Origin: Spiroplasma citri
Lineage (GTDB): Bacteria; Bacillota_I; Bacilli_A; Mycoplasmatales; Mycoplasmataceae
Direction: 5' to 3'
DNA: 64,000 nucleotides
Assembly: GCF_001886855.1 (NCBI RefSeq)
Contig: NZ_CP013197.1
Location: forward strand, 1 to 64,000
The translations under genes and the position numbers were made by a program. Within the stretch, counting starts at the first letter, position 1. The number at the start of each line of letters is the position of its first letter. The notes beneath the pieces were generated by a model. The model made no database searches. It was given only the letters and a program-made list of their open reading frames with translations, and had not been told where the DNA came from. Shown here piece by piece: positions 15,503 to 27,447 of the stretch.

Positions 15503-17521
15503 ATGAATAAAAAAAGAATGTGATTTGCAATTATAAGTTCGTTAATTTTTATTGGTTTGATTATTTTAACAATTGTATTATGAACAAAATCAGATATTAC
15601 AAAAATTAGCGAAGGAGATATGCAAAAAATTGGTAATACTCAAAAGTATAACGAAAAAAATATTGATGAAATTACTATTAAGGCTAATGTTGGTAAAAAT
15701 ACTGTAGTTATGGAAGGAATCATTAGATATTCTGAAGATGGTGATATCAAAACTGTTCGTTATAGTTCGGAATGAAACCGTGAAGGGTTTAGAGTTTATA
15801 CTTATAAGGATGGAATAGTAACTAATACATGAGATGAAAATTTCAAAAATAAATTAAAAGGTGGTTTTGTTTCACTTGACCGTGAATTTGTTCCAATGTG
15901 ACAAGCAATGTTAATACAATTAGTACCATGATTATTAATAATGGGAATTGCTGTCTTTATGATTGTTCGATTATCAAAAATGTCTGGTGGAATGTCGGGG
16001 GCTAATCCCTTTTCAATGGGGAAAAATAAAGCACGTCAAATTCAATCAACTGTTAAATTTTCTGATGTCGCAGGAATCAATGAGGAAAAAACAGAGTTAG
16101 TTGAGTTAGTTGATTATTTAAAAAATCCACAGAAATATTCAAGTATGGGTGCTCGTGCTCCAAAAGGAGTCCTAATGGAAGGACCACCAGGGACAGGAAA
16201 AACTTTATTAGCAAAAGCTGTTGCTGGAGAAGCCGGTGTACCATTCTTCTCAATTTCAGGTTCTGAATTTGAAGAAATGTTTGTTGGAGTTGGTGCTTCA
16301 AGAATTCGTGAAATGTTTATTGCTGCTAAAAAAGCGGCACCATGTATCATTTTTATTGATGAAATTGATGCTGTTGGTCGAAAAAGAACTGTTTCAATTG
16401 GAAGTGGTGCTAATGAACAAACATTGAACCAATTATTAGTTGAAATGGATGGTTTTGGAACTAATACGGGAGTTATTGTTATGGCAGCAACAAACCGAGT
16501 TGATGTATTAGACTCTGCTTTATTAAGACCAGGACGTTTTGACCGTCAAATTCAAATTTCATTACCAGATATTAATGAACGAGAAGCAATTTTAAAATTA
16601 CATGCCCGAAATAAAGCAGTTTCAACAGAAGTTGATTTTAGACGAATCGCAGAAAGAACGCCAGGATTTTCTGGAGCCCAATTAGAGAATGTTTTAAATG
16701 AAGCAGCAATTTTATGTGTTCGTAAGAATTTAAAAATTATTACTGTTAATATTATTGATGAAGCGATTGATCGTGTTGTTGGTGGACCAGCAAAAGAATC
16801 ACGCAAATATTCAGTAATGGATAAAGATATTGTTTCTTATCATGAAGCGGGTCATGCTTTAATTGGTTTACGTTTAGAGTCAGCGAGCAAAGTTCAAAAA
16901 GTTACTATTATTCCGCGAGGACAAGCAGGGGGTTATACAATTATGACTCCAAAAGAAGAAACAATGTTTCATAGTAAAGAAAACTTATATGCGACAATTA
17001 CTGGTTATTTAGGTGGCCGTGCATCAGAAGAAATTATTTTTGGAAAAACAAAAATAACAACAGGAGCACATGATGATTTAGAAAAAGCAACTAATATTGC
17101 TCGTCATATGGTTACTGAATATGGAATGAGTTCTTTAGGATTAGTACAATTTGAATCACCAAAAGATGAATATACTGGAACAAGAAAACGCTATTCAGAG
17201 GATATTGCAGCTAAAATTGATACTGAAGTTCGCAAAATTTTAGATGATTGTTATGTAACAGCAAAAGCATTAATTGCTGAAAATCTTAGTTTATTAGATT
17301 TAATTGCTGAAAGTTTAAAAATATTAGAAACAATTACCGCAGAACAAATTGAATATATTGATAAATATCATAAATTACCTGATGAAGTGATTCGTGAAAA
17401 AGAACGTGCAGCAAAGCATAAAGAAAAAAAAGCAAAAGGTGAAATTTTAGAAGTTAAACCAAAAGAACGAAAAAAAGATCACCCAGAAGATGAAAAAAAT
17501 AATGATCCAAATAAGAAGTAG
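15503..17521 (+). CDS. ftsH: ATP-dependent zinc metalloprotease FtsH
   Basis: This membrane-anchored AAA+ protease degrades misfolded membrane proteins. It has 672 residues with several TGA-Trp codons in the first 140. Two membrane segments occur (about residues 5-27 and 130-155), flanking a periplasm-type domain. Walker A GPPGTGKT is at 227-234, Walker [10 protein letters not shown] follows, the AAA second region of homology has ATNRVDVLD, and the zinc site HEAGH is at 447-451. The tail is charged (Lys/Glu). The AGGGG ribosome binding site supports the start. A terminator overlaps the stop. Confidence 0.96.
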
Positions 17522-17541
17522 ACTAATTAAGTCTACTTTTT
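17517..17541 (+). terminator. Terminator after ftsH
   Basis: AGTAGAC (17517-17523) and GTCTACT (17531-17537) form a 7-bp stem followed by Ts. The ftsH stop codon is inside the left arm. Confidence 0.8.
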
Positions 17542-17608
17542 GTTTTACTTTTAACGATGATTATACTATAATTTCAAAGGAAAGAAATTTATAAAGGAGT
17601 TTAAAGGA

Positions 17609-18472
17609 ATGGATAAAGTAACGAAAGCAATTAGTAATGTTCATAATGTTAAAATGACAGTTGTTGATGCAACTAAATCATTAAATGATATTATTAAATT
17701 ACATGCGACTAATCCGCTTGCAACAATTGTGTTATCAAGAGTTGTTTTAGCTACTATTTTAATTGGTAGTGATATGAAAAATGCAACTGATAAAATGACA
17801 AGTATTATTAATGGAAATGGTCCAATTGGAACTATTATGGCAGAATATAGCGGTCATAAAGTACGGGGTTTTTGTGCTAATCCACAATTTGATGTTGACC
17901 AAATTAATCGTAAACATAATGTTATTTCACAAGTAGTTGGTACAAATGGTTATTTACGAGTGATGAAAGATTTAGGAATGAAAGAAAGTTTCTCAGGTCA
18001 AATTGAGTTAATTTCTGGTGAAATCAATTTAGATTTTACTTATTATTTAGCACAAAGTGAACAAATTAAATCAGTTATTGCATGTTCAATTAAAATGAAT
18101 GAAGATAATACAATTGCAAAAGCAGTTGGTTTTTTCGCTCAATTGTTACCAGAACATAAAGAGGAAGATATTGACTATTTAGAAGAAAAAATTGAAAATT
18201 TAGAAAATATTAGTCATAAATTAATTGCTGAAGATAACTTAATTAATATTTTTAAACTCATTGATCAAAATGCTAAAGTGTTAGAAGCTGATGAAGTTAA
18301 ATTTGAATGTAGTTGCTCATATGAAAAGGCTTTAGAATCAACAAAATTATTAGGCGATGAGCAGCTTAATGAAATTTTAACAAATAATGGTGAAATTGAA
18401 ATTGCATGTGATTTTTGTCGCAAAAAATATCATATTAGAGCGAGTGATTTAAAAAGTTTACTTAAAGAATAA
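17609..18472 (+). CDS. hslO: Redox-regulated chaperone Hsp33
   Basis: Hsp33 is a holdase activated by oxidation. The 287-residue product has the normal two-part layout: an N-terminal chaperone domain and a C-terminal redox zinc centre with CSC (in FECSCSYEKA) and CDFC (in ACDFCRKKYH). It has its own TATAAT at 17567-17572 downstream of the ftsH terminator, so it is a separate transcript. An AAAGGAG-type site lies upstream of the ATG. No internal TGA. Confidence 0.94.
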   Translation: MDKVTKAISNVHNVKMTVVDATKSLNDIIKLHATNPLATIVLSRVVLATILIGSDMKNATDKMTSIINGNGPIGTIMAEYSGHKVRGFCANPQFDVDQINRKHNVISQVVGTNGYLRVMKDLGMKESFSGQIELISGEINLDFTYYLAQSEQIKSVIACSIKMNEDNTIAKAVGFFAQLLPEHKEEDIDYLEEKIENLENISHKLIAEDNLINIFKLIDQNAKVLEADEVKFECSCSYEKALESTKLLGDEQLNEILTNNGEIEIACDFCRKKYHIRASDLKSLLKE

Positions 18473-18587
18473 ACACAAGATATCTTAAATAAGTTGATAA
18501 AATTATAATAATTTTGTTATGATATTATTATGATAAAAAATAATTGTAAAATGTGTTTTAATATTCAAAGGGGAGGCACAACACAAG

Positions 18588-19529
18588 ATGGCTGAAATTA
18601 AAGATGTACCTAATACAGACCAAACAAAACCACATGGGAAAGAAGCTAAAGCAAAAAAACCAAATGACAAGGAAGCAAAAGAAAAAGTTGATTATACTGC
18701 CGTTAAAGAATTTAAACAAAAGTTAAAAGAACAAAAGAAACAAACTAAGTTATATTCAAAACGAATTTTAAAAGGGGAAATTATCTCGACAACAAACAGT
18801 AAAGCAGATACAAGTAAATATGTAATTGAATTAGTTAATGCTAAAAAATCGTATATTACCGGGGAAGTTGAAACACCAGTTTTAAAAGGAATTGATTTAA
18901 AGTTAGAAAAAGGAGACTTTATTGTTATTTTAGGTCCTTCTGGATCAGGAAAAACAACGTTACTAAACATTATTTCAGGTTTAGATAAAGTTTCAAGTGG
19001 GGATGTTTTTGTTATTGGTTATAACTTATCGTTATTAAAAGATGTTGATTTAACAAAATTTAGACGAGATAATGTTGGCTTTATCTTCCAACAATATAAT
19101 TTATTAACTAATTTAACTGCTAAAGAAAATGCTGAAGTTGGGGAAAATTTAAGTAAAAATAAAAATAAAGATATGACAATTAAGGACATTTTTGAAACAA
19201 TTGGAATGGAAGAACAAATGAATAAATATCCTCACCAAATGTCAGGGGGACAGCAACAACGGGTTTCAATTGCTAGAGCATTAGCAAAAAATCCAGACAT
19301 CTTATTTGGTGATGAACCAACAGGAGCTTTAGATGAAGAAATGGGTCGAAAAGTACTTGAAATTTTAGTTGATGTTAATAAGAAATATAAAACAACGGTT
19401 ATTATTGTTACGCATAACCCAAATATTGCCGATATTGCTAATACAGTTATTCATGTTCGTAATGGATTAATTGACCAAATCAAGAAAAATGCACATCCAA
19501 AGAAACCAAGTGAAATTGATTGATCTTAA
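18588..19529 (+). CDS. ABC transporter ATP-binding protein, MacB/LolD type, with basic N-terminal extension
   Basis: The 313-residue ATPase has Walker A GPSGSGKT at residues 116-123, signature MSGGQQQ at 218-224, Walker B ILFGDEP near 238-244 and the switch His in VTHNP. The family is the one that pairs with FtsX/MacB permeases. Residues 1-77 form an unusual Lys/Glu-rich extension absent from typical members. No permease gene is adjacent, so its partner must be elsewhere. The last three codons are TGA (Trp), Ser, stop. A GGGGAGG ribosome binding site and a strong terminator delimit a single-gene unit. Confidence 0.85.
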
Positions 19530-19532
19530 TCT

Positions 19533-19565
19533 GTAAAACACATATTAGTGTTTTACATTTTTTTA
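19533..19565 (+). terminator. Terminator after the MacB-type ATPase
   Basis: GTAAAACAC (19533-19541) pairs perfectly with GTGTTTTAC (19548-19556), followed by a T-run. Confidence 0.85.
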
Positions 19566-19666
19566 TTAAGATTAAAAATATTTTTAAAAATAATAAAATA
19601 ATTTTAGAATACTTTAATGAATTATTAAAATTTGTTACAATTAAATAGAAGTTAGTATTCAACTAT

Positions 19667-19680
19667 TTACTTACAAGTAA
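19667..19680. promoter_or_regulatory. Operator-like palindrome upstream of the Cys-rich peptide
   Basis: TTACTT-AC-AAGTAA is a 6+6 inverted repeat 40 bases upstream of the start codon at 19721. Its position would suit a repressor or metal-sensor site. The function is pure inference; in AT-rich DNA short palindromes also arise by chance. Confidence 0.3.
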
Positions 19681-19720
19681 CAATTTATTAAGGAATATTT
19701 TTTGTAAGGAGGAAATTGAA

Positions 19721-19837
19721 ATGCCAGATTGTGATTTTTCTTGCCATGCATGCCAATGCCAATGCTCATGTGCAGGTATAAACAGTGAACACAAATGTTT
19801 TGAATGTGATTGTAACTCACCGCATGGTCGAAAATAA
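19721..19837 (+). CDS. 38-residue cysteine-rich peptide, metallothionein-like
   Basis: This short frame is not recognised as any named family. It reads MPDCDFSCHACQCQC with further C-x2-C and C-x-C pairs: nine Cys (4, 8, 11, 13, 15, 17, 26, 29, 31) and several His in 38 residues. The density and C-x-C spacing resemble metal-binding peptides. Evidence that it is a real gene: an almost perfect AAGGAGG site (19706-19712) 8 bases before the ATG, terminators on both sides and no other frame in the interval. It is a stand-alone unit between an ABC ATPase and dus. Metal binding is inferred from composition only. Confidence 0.75.
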   Translation: MPDCDFSCHACQCQCSCAGINSEHKCFECDCNSPHGRK

Positions 19838-19843
19838 TATTTT

Positions 19844-19873
19844 GTTTCTCGTTCTCGAGAAACTTTTTATTTT
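19844..19873 (+). terminator. Terminator after the Cys-rich peptide gene
   Basis: GTTTCTCG (19844-19851) and CGAGAAAC (19856-19863) form a perfect 8-bp stem with a 4-base loop, followed by TTTTT. Confidence 0.88.
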
Positions 19874-19999
19874 TCAAAATATATTATATTTATTATAAAA
19901 AAGAGGAATTAAACTTAAAAATAGTTTTTTTATTGGATTTATTGTTATTTTTGATTAAGATTTATCTAATGACTGTTAATTAAAGAAAGAATTAGAAAA

Positions 20000-20990
20000 A
20001 TGAGAATTGGAAATATTGAAATCAAAGGGCAAGTTTTTTAGCACCAATGGCGGGAATTACGAATGAAGCATTCCGAATTATTTGCCATGAATTAGGAGCA
20101 GGATTAGTTTATGCTGAAATGGTTAGTGATAAAGCAATTTTGCAAAAAATTAACGAACTTTACAAATAATTAAAGTAAATAAATTAGAACATCCAATTTC
20201 AATGCAAATTTTTGGAACAGATATTGAAACCTTTGTTGCAGCGGAAAAATATGTTGACCAACATAGTGATTGTGATATTATTGATATTAATATGGGTTAT
20301 TCTGCACCAAAAATTGCAATTAAGTCACAAGCGGGGTCATATTTATTAAAACATCCCCAACGCGTTTATGAAGTTGTTAAAGCAGTTGTTGAAAATGTTA
20401 CTAAACCGGTAACTGTTAAAATTCGAATTGGTTGAGATGAAGAAAATATTAATTGTGTTGAAATTGCAAAATATTGTGAGCAAGCAGGTGCACAAGCAAT
20501 TGCAGTTCACGTTCGAACACGAAATCAATTTTATTCTGGAAAAGCTGATTGAAATTGAATTAGGAAAGTAAAAGAAAATGTTGCAATTCCAGTAATTGGG
20601 AATGGTGATGTTTTTACTTGCGAAGATGCAGAACGAATGTTAAAAGAGACTGGTTATGATGCAATTATGTTAGCACGAGGAGCACAAGGTAATCCATGAG
20701 TATTTAAACAAATTCAACATTTTTTAGATACTGGTGAAAAAATTGAGCAATCACCATTAGATGAATGACAGAATATTATTTTCCGTCATGCAGAATTATT
20801 ATTAAATTTAAAGGGAGAACGAATTTCAGCTAGTGAAATGTGGAAAAATTTAGCATTTTATTTTAAAGGAAAACCAGAAGCTACTAGTTATAAAATTTGG
20901 GCAACGCAAATAAATACAATATTTGAGTTAAAAACGCTTGTTAATGAATATATTGCCTATTATAATAGTAATATTAGTGTTGCTAAATAG
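20000..20990 (+). pseudogene. dus: tRNA-dihydrouridine synthase, disrupted and lacking the catalytic Cys
   Basis: Dus reduces uridine in the tRNA D-loop using FMN. The remnant shows [10 protein letters not shown], then [14 protein letters not shown] in a second frame, then DINMG in a third. The first shift is one T missing from the run at 20034-20039. The second is near 20145-20152. The hallmark GCP motif, whose Cys is the proton donor, reads GYS at about 20293-20301 (Cys to Tyr, Pro to Ser). From about 20160 to the TAG at 20988 the frame is open with TGA as Trp. It lies directly upstream of lysS, as dus does in many Firmicutes. Confidence 0.85.
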
Positions 20991-21007
20991 TAAAAAGGAG
21001 AATTAAA

Positions 21008-22510
<1,503 letters not shown>

Positions 22511-22518
22511 GTGATTGT

Positions 22519-23523
22519 ATGGAATTTGGTATTGAAATTGGTTATACTTCAATTTTAACATTACGTGAAACAGTAGAAGCAATTAGTCTAATTAAACGTG
22601 AATTAGTTCGTCGTTTTATTATTCAATTTAATTTATTAAAAGTTGATGCACCTTTAATTACTACAGAAGAAAAAGGACTTAACGATGATTTTCAAATGAC
22701 AGAACGACCAATTGATTTTGATATTTTACCAACTAATTTAACTGGTGAAATATTTCAGTCACATAATAAATGACGACGAAATGCAATTAAACAATATGAA
22801 TTGTTAGAAAACGAAGGAATTTTAACAACAGCAATGGTTTTACGTCGTGACATTAAGCAATCAAATAGCCAAGCAGTAAGTTTTAGCGAAATTGGATTTG
22901 ATTTATTATTGGAAGAAAAAGACATTACATTATTAAAAATTAAAGAAACAATTGATAAAGCAACGAATATTATTAGTGATGTAGAAGATATTTTATTATT
23001 AAAATTTCCGCAATTAAATAAAAAATTTAAGAAAAAATTAAATTGAACAAGTCAAATTGAATTGCAAAAAGCAATGCGATTATTAAGTTATCAGGAACGC
23101 TTGAATCGATATACAAGAGAAAATGGTGCTACAATTTTATATGGTTTAAAAAATAGTATTACTAATAATACAATTGAAATTAGTGAATCGCAAGATGTTT
23201 TTAATTGGGAACTCTATGCGAAAATTTTTGTTTATGATTTTGTGTTAGAAAAAGCTATTTGTATTGGTTATTGTGCTGCTACTGTTAATCGTGATGTTTT
23301 AAAAAACCAATTGGCAGTAACAAAAGAAACAAGTAAATTAAGAACAGAATATGATGCAAAAGTAGCAACAAATGACTTGCCAGTTACACTTTCGTTTGGA
23401 CTTTTTAAGTCACAATTAGATTTATTCTTGTTAGAAAAACAACATATTGGTGAAGTTATTGCTTCGGTTTGAAGTGATGATTTTTTAGAATATGCTAAGA
23501 AAAATGGAATTGAAATTTTATAA
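22519..23523 (+). CDS. AsnA-like (aspartate-ammonia ligase family) protein, active-site residues degenerate
   Basis: The 334 residues match the length and overall pattern of AsnA, the ammonia-dependent asparagine synthetase with a class II synthetase fold: a KWRRNAI stretch after residue 80 and the end SFGLFKSQLDLFLLEKQHIG-EV. The motif that in E. coli AsnA reads GGGIGQSRL is SFGLFKSQL here, so the ATP-binding Arg of motif 3 is Gln and the glycines are lost. The enzyme may therefore be inactive or have another role. Start at 22519 follows a weak AGGTG. It sits 8 bases after lysS and 0 bases before ispD, so it is part of that operon. The identification is by eye. Confidence 0.6.
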
Positions 23524-24210
23524 ATGAAAAATTATACGGTAATTATTGTTGCAGCGGGAAAGTCATCACGTTTTAATCAAAAGGATAATAAGTTGTTATA
23601 TCAACTTAATAATAAACAAACTATTATTGAGCAAACATTAATGTTATTTTTAAACGATCCACTTTGTACTGAAATTATTGTTGGTGTTAGCGAAGAAACT
23701 TTAACTTTTTTATTGAAAAAAAATTATCAAGCAAAGAATGTGCAATTTATTATGGGCGGAGCAGAACGAGTTGATACAATTTATCAATGTTTAATTAATC
23801 ATAAAATTAGTAATGATATTATAATGATTCATGATGGTGTCCGTTGTTTTACGAGCTTAACTTTTATTAATCAATTAAATCAAGTTTTTCAGTCACAAAA
23901 TTATGAAGTGTTAGTTCCAATTTTGCCAATTACAGAAACCCTTAAAAAGGTTAAAAATAATTTTGTTGAAAAAACATTACCACGAGAAGAATATTTTACA
24001 ACTCAAACTCCACAAATTTTTAAGGCAGAATTATTATATCAAGTTTATGAAGCATATTTCCAGACAAAAAATAAAACAATAATTTATGATGATAGTTATT
24101 TAGTAGAGTTGTTTTCACCAAAAACAAAAATTCATACAATTTATGGTGAAAAACAAAACATTAAATTAACTTATGCTGATGATTTAAAATTATTAAAATT
24201 AATAAAATAA
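23524..24210 (+). CDS. ispD: 2-C-methyl-D-erythritol 4-phosphate cytidylyltransferase
   Basis: IspD is the CTP-dependent third step of the MEP isoprenoid pathway. The 228 residues include the nucleotide-binding loop AAGKSSRF, the GGAERVDTIYQ stretch, IHDGVRCF and the end motif TQTPQIFK. The CTP-loop Lys/Arg are present. The start ATG directly abuts the AsnA-like stop. Spiroplasma of the citri group are known to carry MEP genes, unlike most mycoplasmas. Alternative: another NTP-transferase such as TarI, but the motifs favour IspD. Confidence 0.85.
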   Translation: MKNYTVIIVAAGKSSRFNQKDNKLLYQLNNKQTIIEQTLMLFLNDPLCTEIIVGVSEETLTFLLKKNYQAKNVQFIMGGAERVDTIYQCLINHKISNDIIMIHDGVRCFTSLTFINQLNQVFQSQNYEVLVPILPITETLKKVKNNFVEKTLPREEYFTTQTPQIFKAELLYQVYEAYFQTKNKTIIYDDSYLVELFSPKTKIHTIYGEKQNIKLTYADDLKLLKLIK

Positions 24211-24213
24211 ATC

Positions 24214-24323
24214 TTACAATTGAAGGAAATATAAGGTATAATGATTGGCGAGTTAATAATGCTTGAATTATAATTATTAGCTCCTTGTCTGAATAGGACC
24301 TAGACCAAAAGGAGGAAAATAAA
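24214..24323 (+). promoter_or_regulatory. rpsF-ssb-rpsR promoter and structured leader
   Basis: TTACAA (24214-24219), a 17-bp spacer and TATAAT (24237-24242) form a good promoter. The ~75-nt leader contains an A/T hairpin (TAATAAT / ATTATTA around 24255-24280) and a GTCT / AGAC-type stem near 24296-24314, then a GGAGG site. S6:S18 autoregulatory leaders occur at this position in many bacteria, but I could not match the CCG bulge motif, so that assignment is tentative. Confidence 0.6.
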
Positions 24324-24773
24324 ATGCGTAAATATGAAATTATGTATATATTAAACCCCGAAGCAACTAATTTAGATGAATTAGAAAGTAAATTACACCA
24401 AATTTTAGAAGCTAATGGGGGAAAAATAGAAGAACACGGTAAATGAGGAATTAAGGACTTAGTATATCCAATTAAAAAGAAAACAAAAGGATATTATGGA
24501 GTATTAATTGTTAATACAACATCAGTAAATATTGATGAATTTGTTCGAATTAGTCATATTGAACAAGATGTATTACGAATTCTAGTAATTAATACAGAAA
24601 AAGAAAAAGGATATATTCAATCAACTGTTTATGCAAAAACAGAAGTTAAGAATGATAAACCAGACCGTGATCGTAAACCAGGGAATAGAAAACCTGATTA
24701 TAAACGTCATGAACAACGTTCAGAAGGTGAAGAAACAAAACCAGAAAATGCACCAACTGAAACAAAAGAATAA
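24324..24773 (+). CDS. rpsF: 30S ribosomal protein S6
   Basis: S6 binds S18 and 16S rRNA in the small subunit. The N-terminal ~95 residues carry the family pattern (MRKYEIMYILNP, KWGIKDLVYPIKK, GYYGVLIV). A ~50-residue charged tail rich in Arg, Lys, Pro and Glu follows, making the protein 149 residues, longer than the usual ~95-135. A GGAGG site precedes the start. First gene of the conserved rpsF-ssb-rpsR operon. Confidence 0.96.
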
Positions 24774-24798
24774 GAAAAATTAGGAGCGTGCAAGAGTT

Positions 24799-25233
24799 AT
24801 GTTAAATCGAGTTTCATTAGTAGGGAGACTAACCCGTGATTTAGAATTAAAAAATTCTGTTAATAGTAAACCATTTGTTGCTTTCACATTAGCAGTAAAT
24901 AATAATTTTAATAACCAAGCTTCGTTTATTCCATGTTTTGCTTGGAATAAAACGGCAGAAAATATGGCCCGTTATTTAAAAAAAGGATCATTAATTGCAT
25001 TAGATGGACGTTTGCAAACGAGAACCGATAATGTTAATGGTCAAGTTACAACAATTGTTCAAGTAATTGCTGATATAGTTTCTTTTTTAGATTCAAAAGG
25101 GACTGGTGCTAACATTGGTATTCCATCAATGCCAATTGCTAATGATTTTAATAACACAACTTTTGAACAATCAGAACCACAAGATGATAATAATATTACT
25201 TTTGATGGCGATGATGCAATTTTATGAGACTAA
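24799..25233 (+). CDS. ssb: Single-stranded DNA-binding protein
   Basis: SSB coats single-stranded DNA during replication and repair. The 144-residue product has the OB-fold start MLNRVSLVGRLTRDLEL, the IPCFAWNKTAENMARYLKKG core and an acidic disordered tail ending GDDAILWD once the TGA at 25225 is read as Trp. The classical DDIPF end is thus modified to a D-rich tip with a Trp. Located between rpsF and rpsR as usual. Confidence 0.95.
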
Positions 25234-25251
25234 AAAGAAAGGAAAGTAAAA

Positions 25252-25476
25252 ATGAATCCAAAATTTAAACGTTTTAAAAAACAATGTTATTTTACAAAAA
25301 ATAAAATAACATACATTGATTATAAAGATGTTGAATTATTAAAAAAATTTATTTCTGGTAATGGTCAAATTTTACCAAAACGAGTGACAGGAACAACTGC
25401 TAAAAACCAAAGAATGTTAGCAACAGCAATTAAAAGAGCTCGTCAAATGGCTTTATTACCATTTGTTATTGATTAA
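25252..25476 (+). CDS. rpsR: 30S ribosomal protein S18
   Basis: The 74-residue protein contains the S18 core [20 protein letters not shown] and the C-terminal [20 protein letters not shown]. It is the last gene of the rpsF-ssb-rpsR unit, followed at once by a terminator. The N-terminus carries a Cys (KKQCYF) but not the full CxxC zinc pattern. Confidence 0.96.
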   Translation: MNPKFKRFKKQCYFTKNKITYIDYKDVELLKKFISGNGQILPKRVTGTTAKNQRMLATAIKRARQMALLPFVID

Positions 25477-25506
25477 AAAAATACTTACTTTTGTGAGTAT
25501 TTTTTC
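25475..25506 (+). terminator. Terminator after rpsR
   Basis: ATACTTAC (25481-25488) pairs with GTGAGTAT (25493-25500), with one G-U pair, followed by TTTTTT. Confidence 0.85.
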
Positions 25507-25567
25507 TTTTTTCGTGTAGAATTAATATGATATATATAGGCACTAAAAAAAGTTAAGGGATGACACT

Positions 25568-27426
25568 ATGAAACAAAGTCCAAGATTTATTAATGTTTTC
25601 AGAACAGAGGCAAAAGAAAAAATAGCAAAAAATCGACTACAAATAATTAAGTATATGCTAATTTGCTTTGCCCCTTTTTGTATGGTTTTATTTGTTGCTG
25701 GGCTTTTTGAAATCCATTAACAAAAATTGGCAATATCCCGATGGCAATTGTTGATAATGATAGACCACCTTGTATTGCCTATGTTGTTCAGAACATTAGC
25801 AGTTTGTCAAGAAAAAGCCCAAGAATGATTTGAAAATAATAAAAAATTGATAAATCTCTTTATAAACTGCAATATCGTTATGATAGTATGGTGAATTTAT
25901 CTGTTACAAATAATAAGTTTTATAATGCTAATACAAAAGCATTAGAATTAGAACAAAACGGTATGACTATTAAATTAAACTATTTGCATGGTAATGAAAC
26001 TATACTTTTAAACCAGTTGACAAATATTGAGCTCAATTACAAGTTAATAGTGGTTTTACAGAGAATATTTTTAAATTAATGCGTGCAATTGGTAATCATA
26101 GCCCAAGAGAAGTTATTAAAAGTTTAGAATATTTAATGGAAAATATTCATCAGTTTTGATCAACATATAAACAAAATTTTTTAGCTGGACAAGTGTTATA
26201 TACTTTTACTCAAATTAAAACTGCTTTGGTTTATTCTGCCTTTCCAGAAACATTAGGCACTCCAATGTTTTAAGCTTTTGTGCAATGAGATGAATCAACG
26301 AATACATATTATTTAACTGGCCGTGATTTTAGCAATTATTTAGAAAAAATTTTATTAATTATTGGTCCTAATACTCCCATTGGAAAAATAATCTTAGACT
26401 ATGTTGAGAAAAATCATTCACAATATTATGAAATTATTAAAAAAACATTAGAATGAATTGAAAGCGAAGGAAAACAATTTATTTATGGTTTTGTTCGGGA
26501 GATTTTTCCTAATTTGTATGAACATGTAACTTGACCAAGATATAGTGCAAAAGCTCAGCAAGTAATTCGTGATTGAGCAAATTTAAATTCATCAATTTTT
26601 CAAATTCCAGTTCATATTCAAGGTTATCAATATGGTGAATATGGAATTGGCTTAGGTGAATTATTTATGTTAATTGGTATTTGAGTTGGTGCTTTAACAC
26701 AAAAATTTGTGTATGACCGTACTTGTAGAACAAAACGAGCCCGTTGATATCAGCACTATTTTTCAAAATTATTATTAATGTTAATTACAACAGTACTTCA
26801 AATCACAATTCTTGCGCTTTCATTAGCGGCATTAGGTTATAGTTGTTGGGGAATTAGTTTTGGTTTATTGTATGTTTGATTATTATTTTGTAGTATTATT
26901 TTTACTATCATTGAACATGCAATATGATTTGCTACTGCTGATGGGGGTGTTGGAAAATATTTAATTGTTATTTATTTAATTTTAAATTTAACAGCAGGTT
27001 GAGGGACTTTCCCAGCCTTTATGCAAGCAACGTTCTTCCATTTTATTTCATTTATTACACCGTTTAAATATGCAATTCATGGAATGGGTAATATTATTTA
27101 TGGAATTGGAACAGGTGAAGGTTCTTTAGCACAATATCAAACTGAAAGCTTTACAAACTGTTTTATTAGAAAAAAATATTCCAATTCAGAGAAATATTAA
27201 TCAAACTTTAAGAAAATTATCAGATCAAGAAGTTGAAGGAATAAAAAAACAGATTTTAATTGATCAACAAAATATTTTTGAAAAGCAGCAACTTAAAAAG
27301 ATTGACAAAATGCAAACAAAATTTGAAGCAACAAAAGATCCAAAATATTTATATCAAATTAAAAAAATTAAAGCAAAAACCTTTACTGTTGAAATAGAAG
27401 AAACACATGGAGATAGTATTATGTAA
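25568..27426 (+). pseudogene. YhgE/Pip-like membrane protein gene, copy A, decayed
   Basis: The best fit is the YhgE/Pip family (phage-infection-protein-like, ABC-2-type membrane domain): an N-terminal membrane segment followed by the IPMAIVDNDRPP motif, a long extracellular part, and a C-terminal membrane domain with GLGELFMLIGIWVGALTQKF and GWGTFPAFMQ. The reading is broken several times: a shift near 25690, stop codons and shifts near 25830 and 26050, an in-frame TAA near 26271 and another shift near 27150 close to the C-terminus. It is tandem with copy B and shares near-identical stretches with it. Confidence 0.7.
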
Positions 27427-27447
27427 AGATAATTAAGGAGAACAGTT

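Noticed and set aside
16077-16806. Minus-strand and alternative-frame ORFs within ftsH
   Set aside because: Shadows of a strongly conserved gene, without ribosome binding sites.
24249-24323. Firm call of an S6:S18 ribosomal leader
   Set aside because: The expected CCG bulge motif could not be found by eye; kept only as a possible leader.
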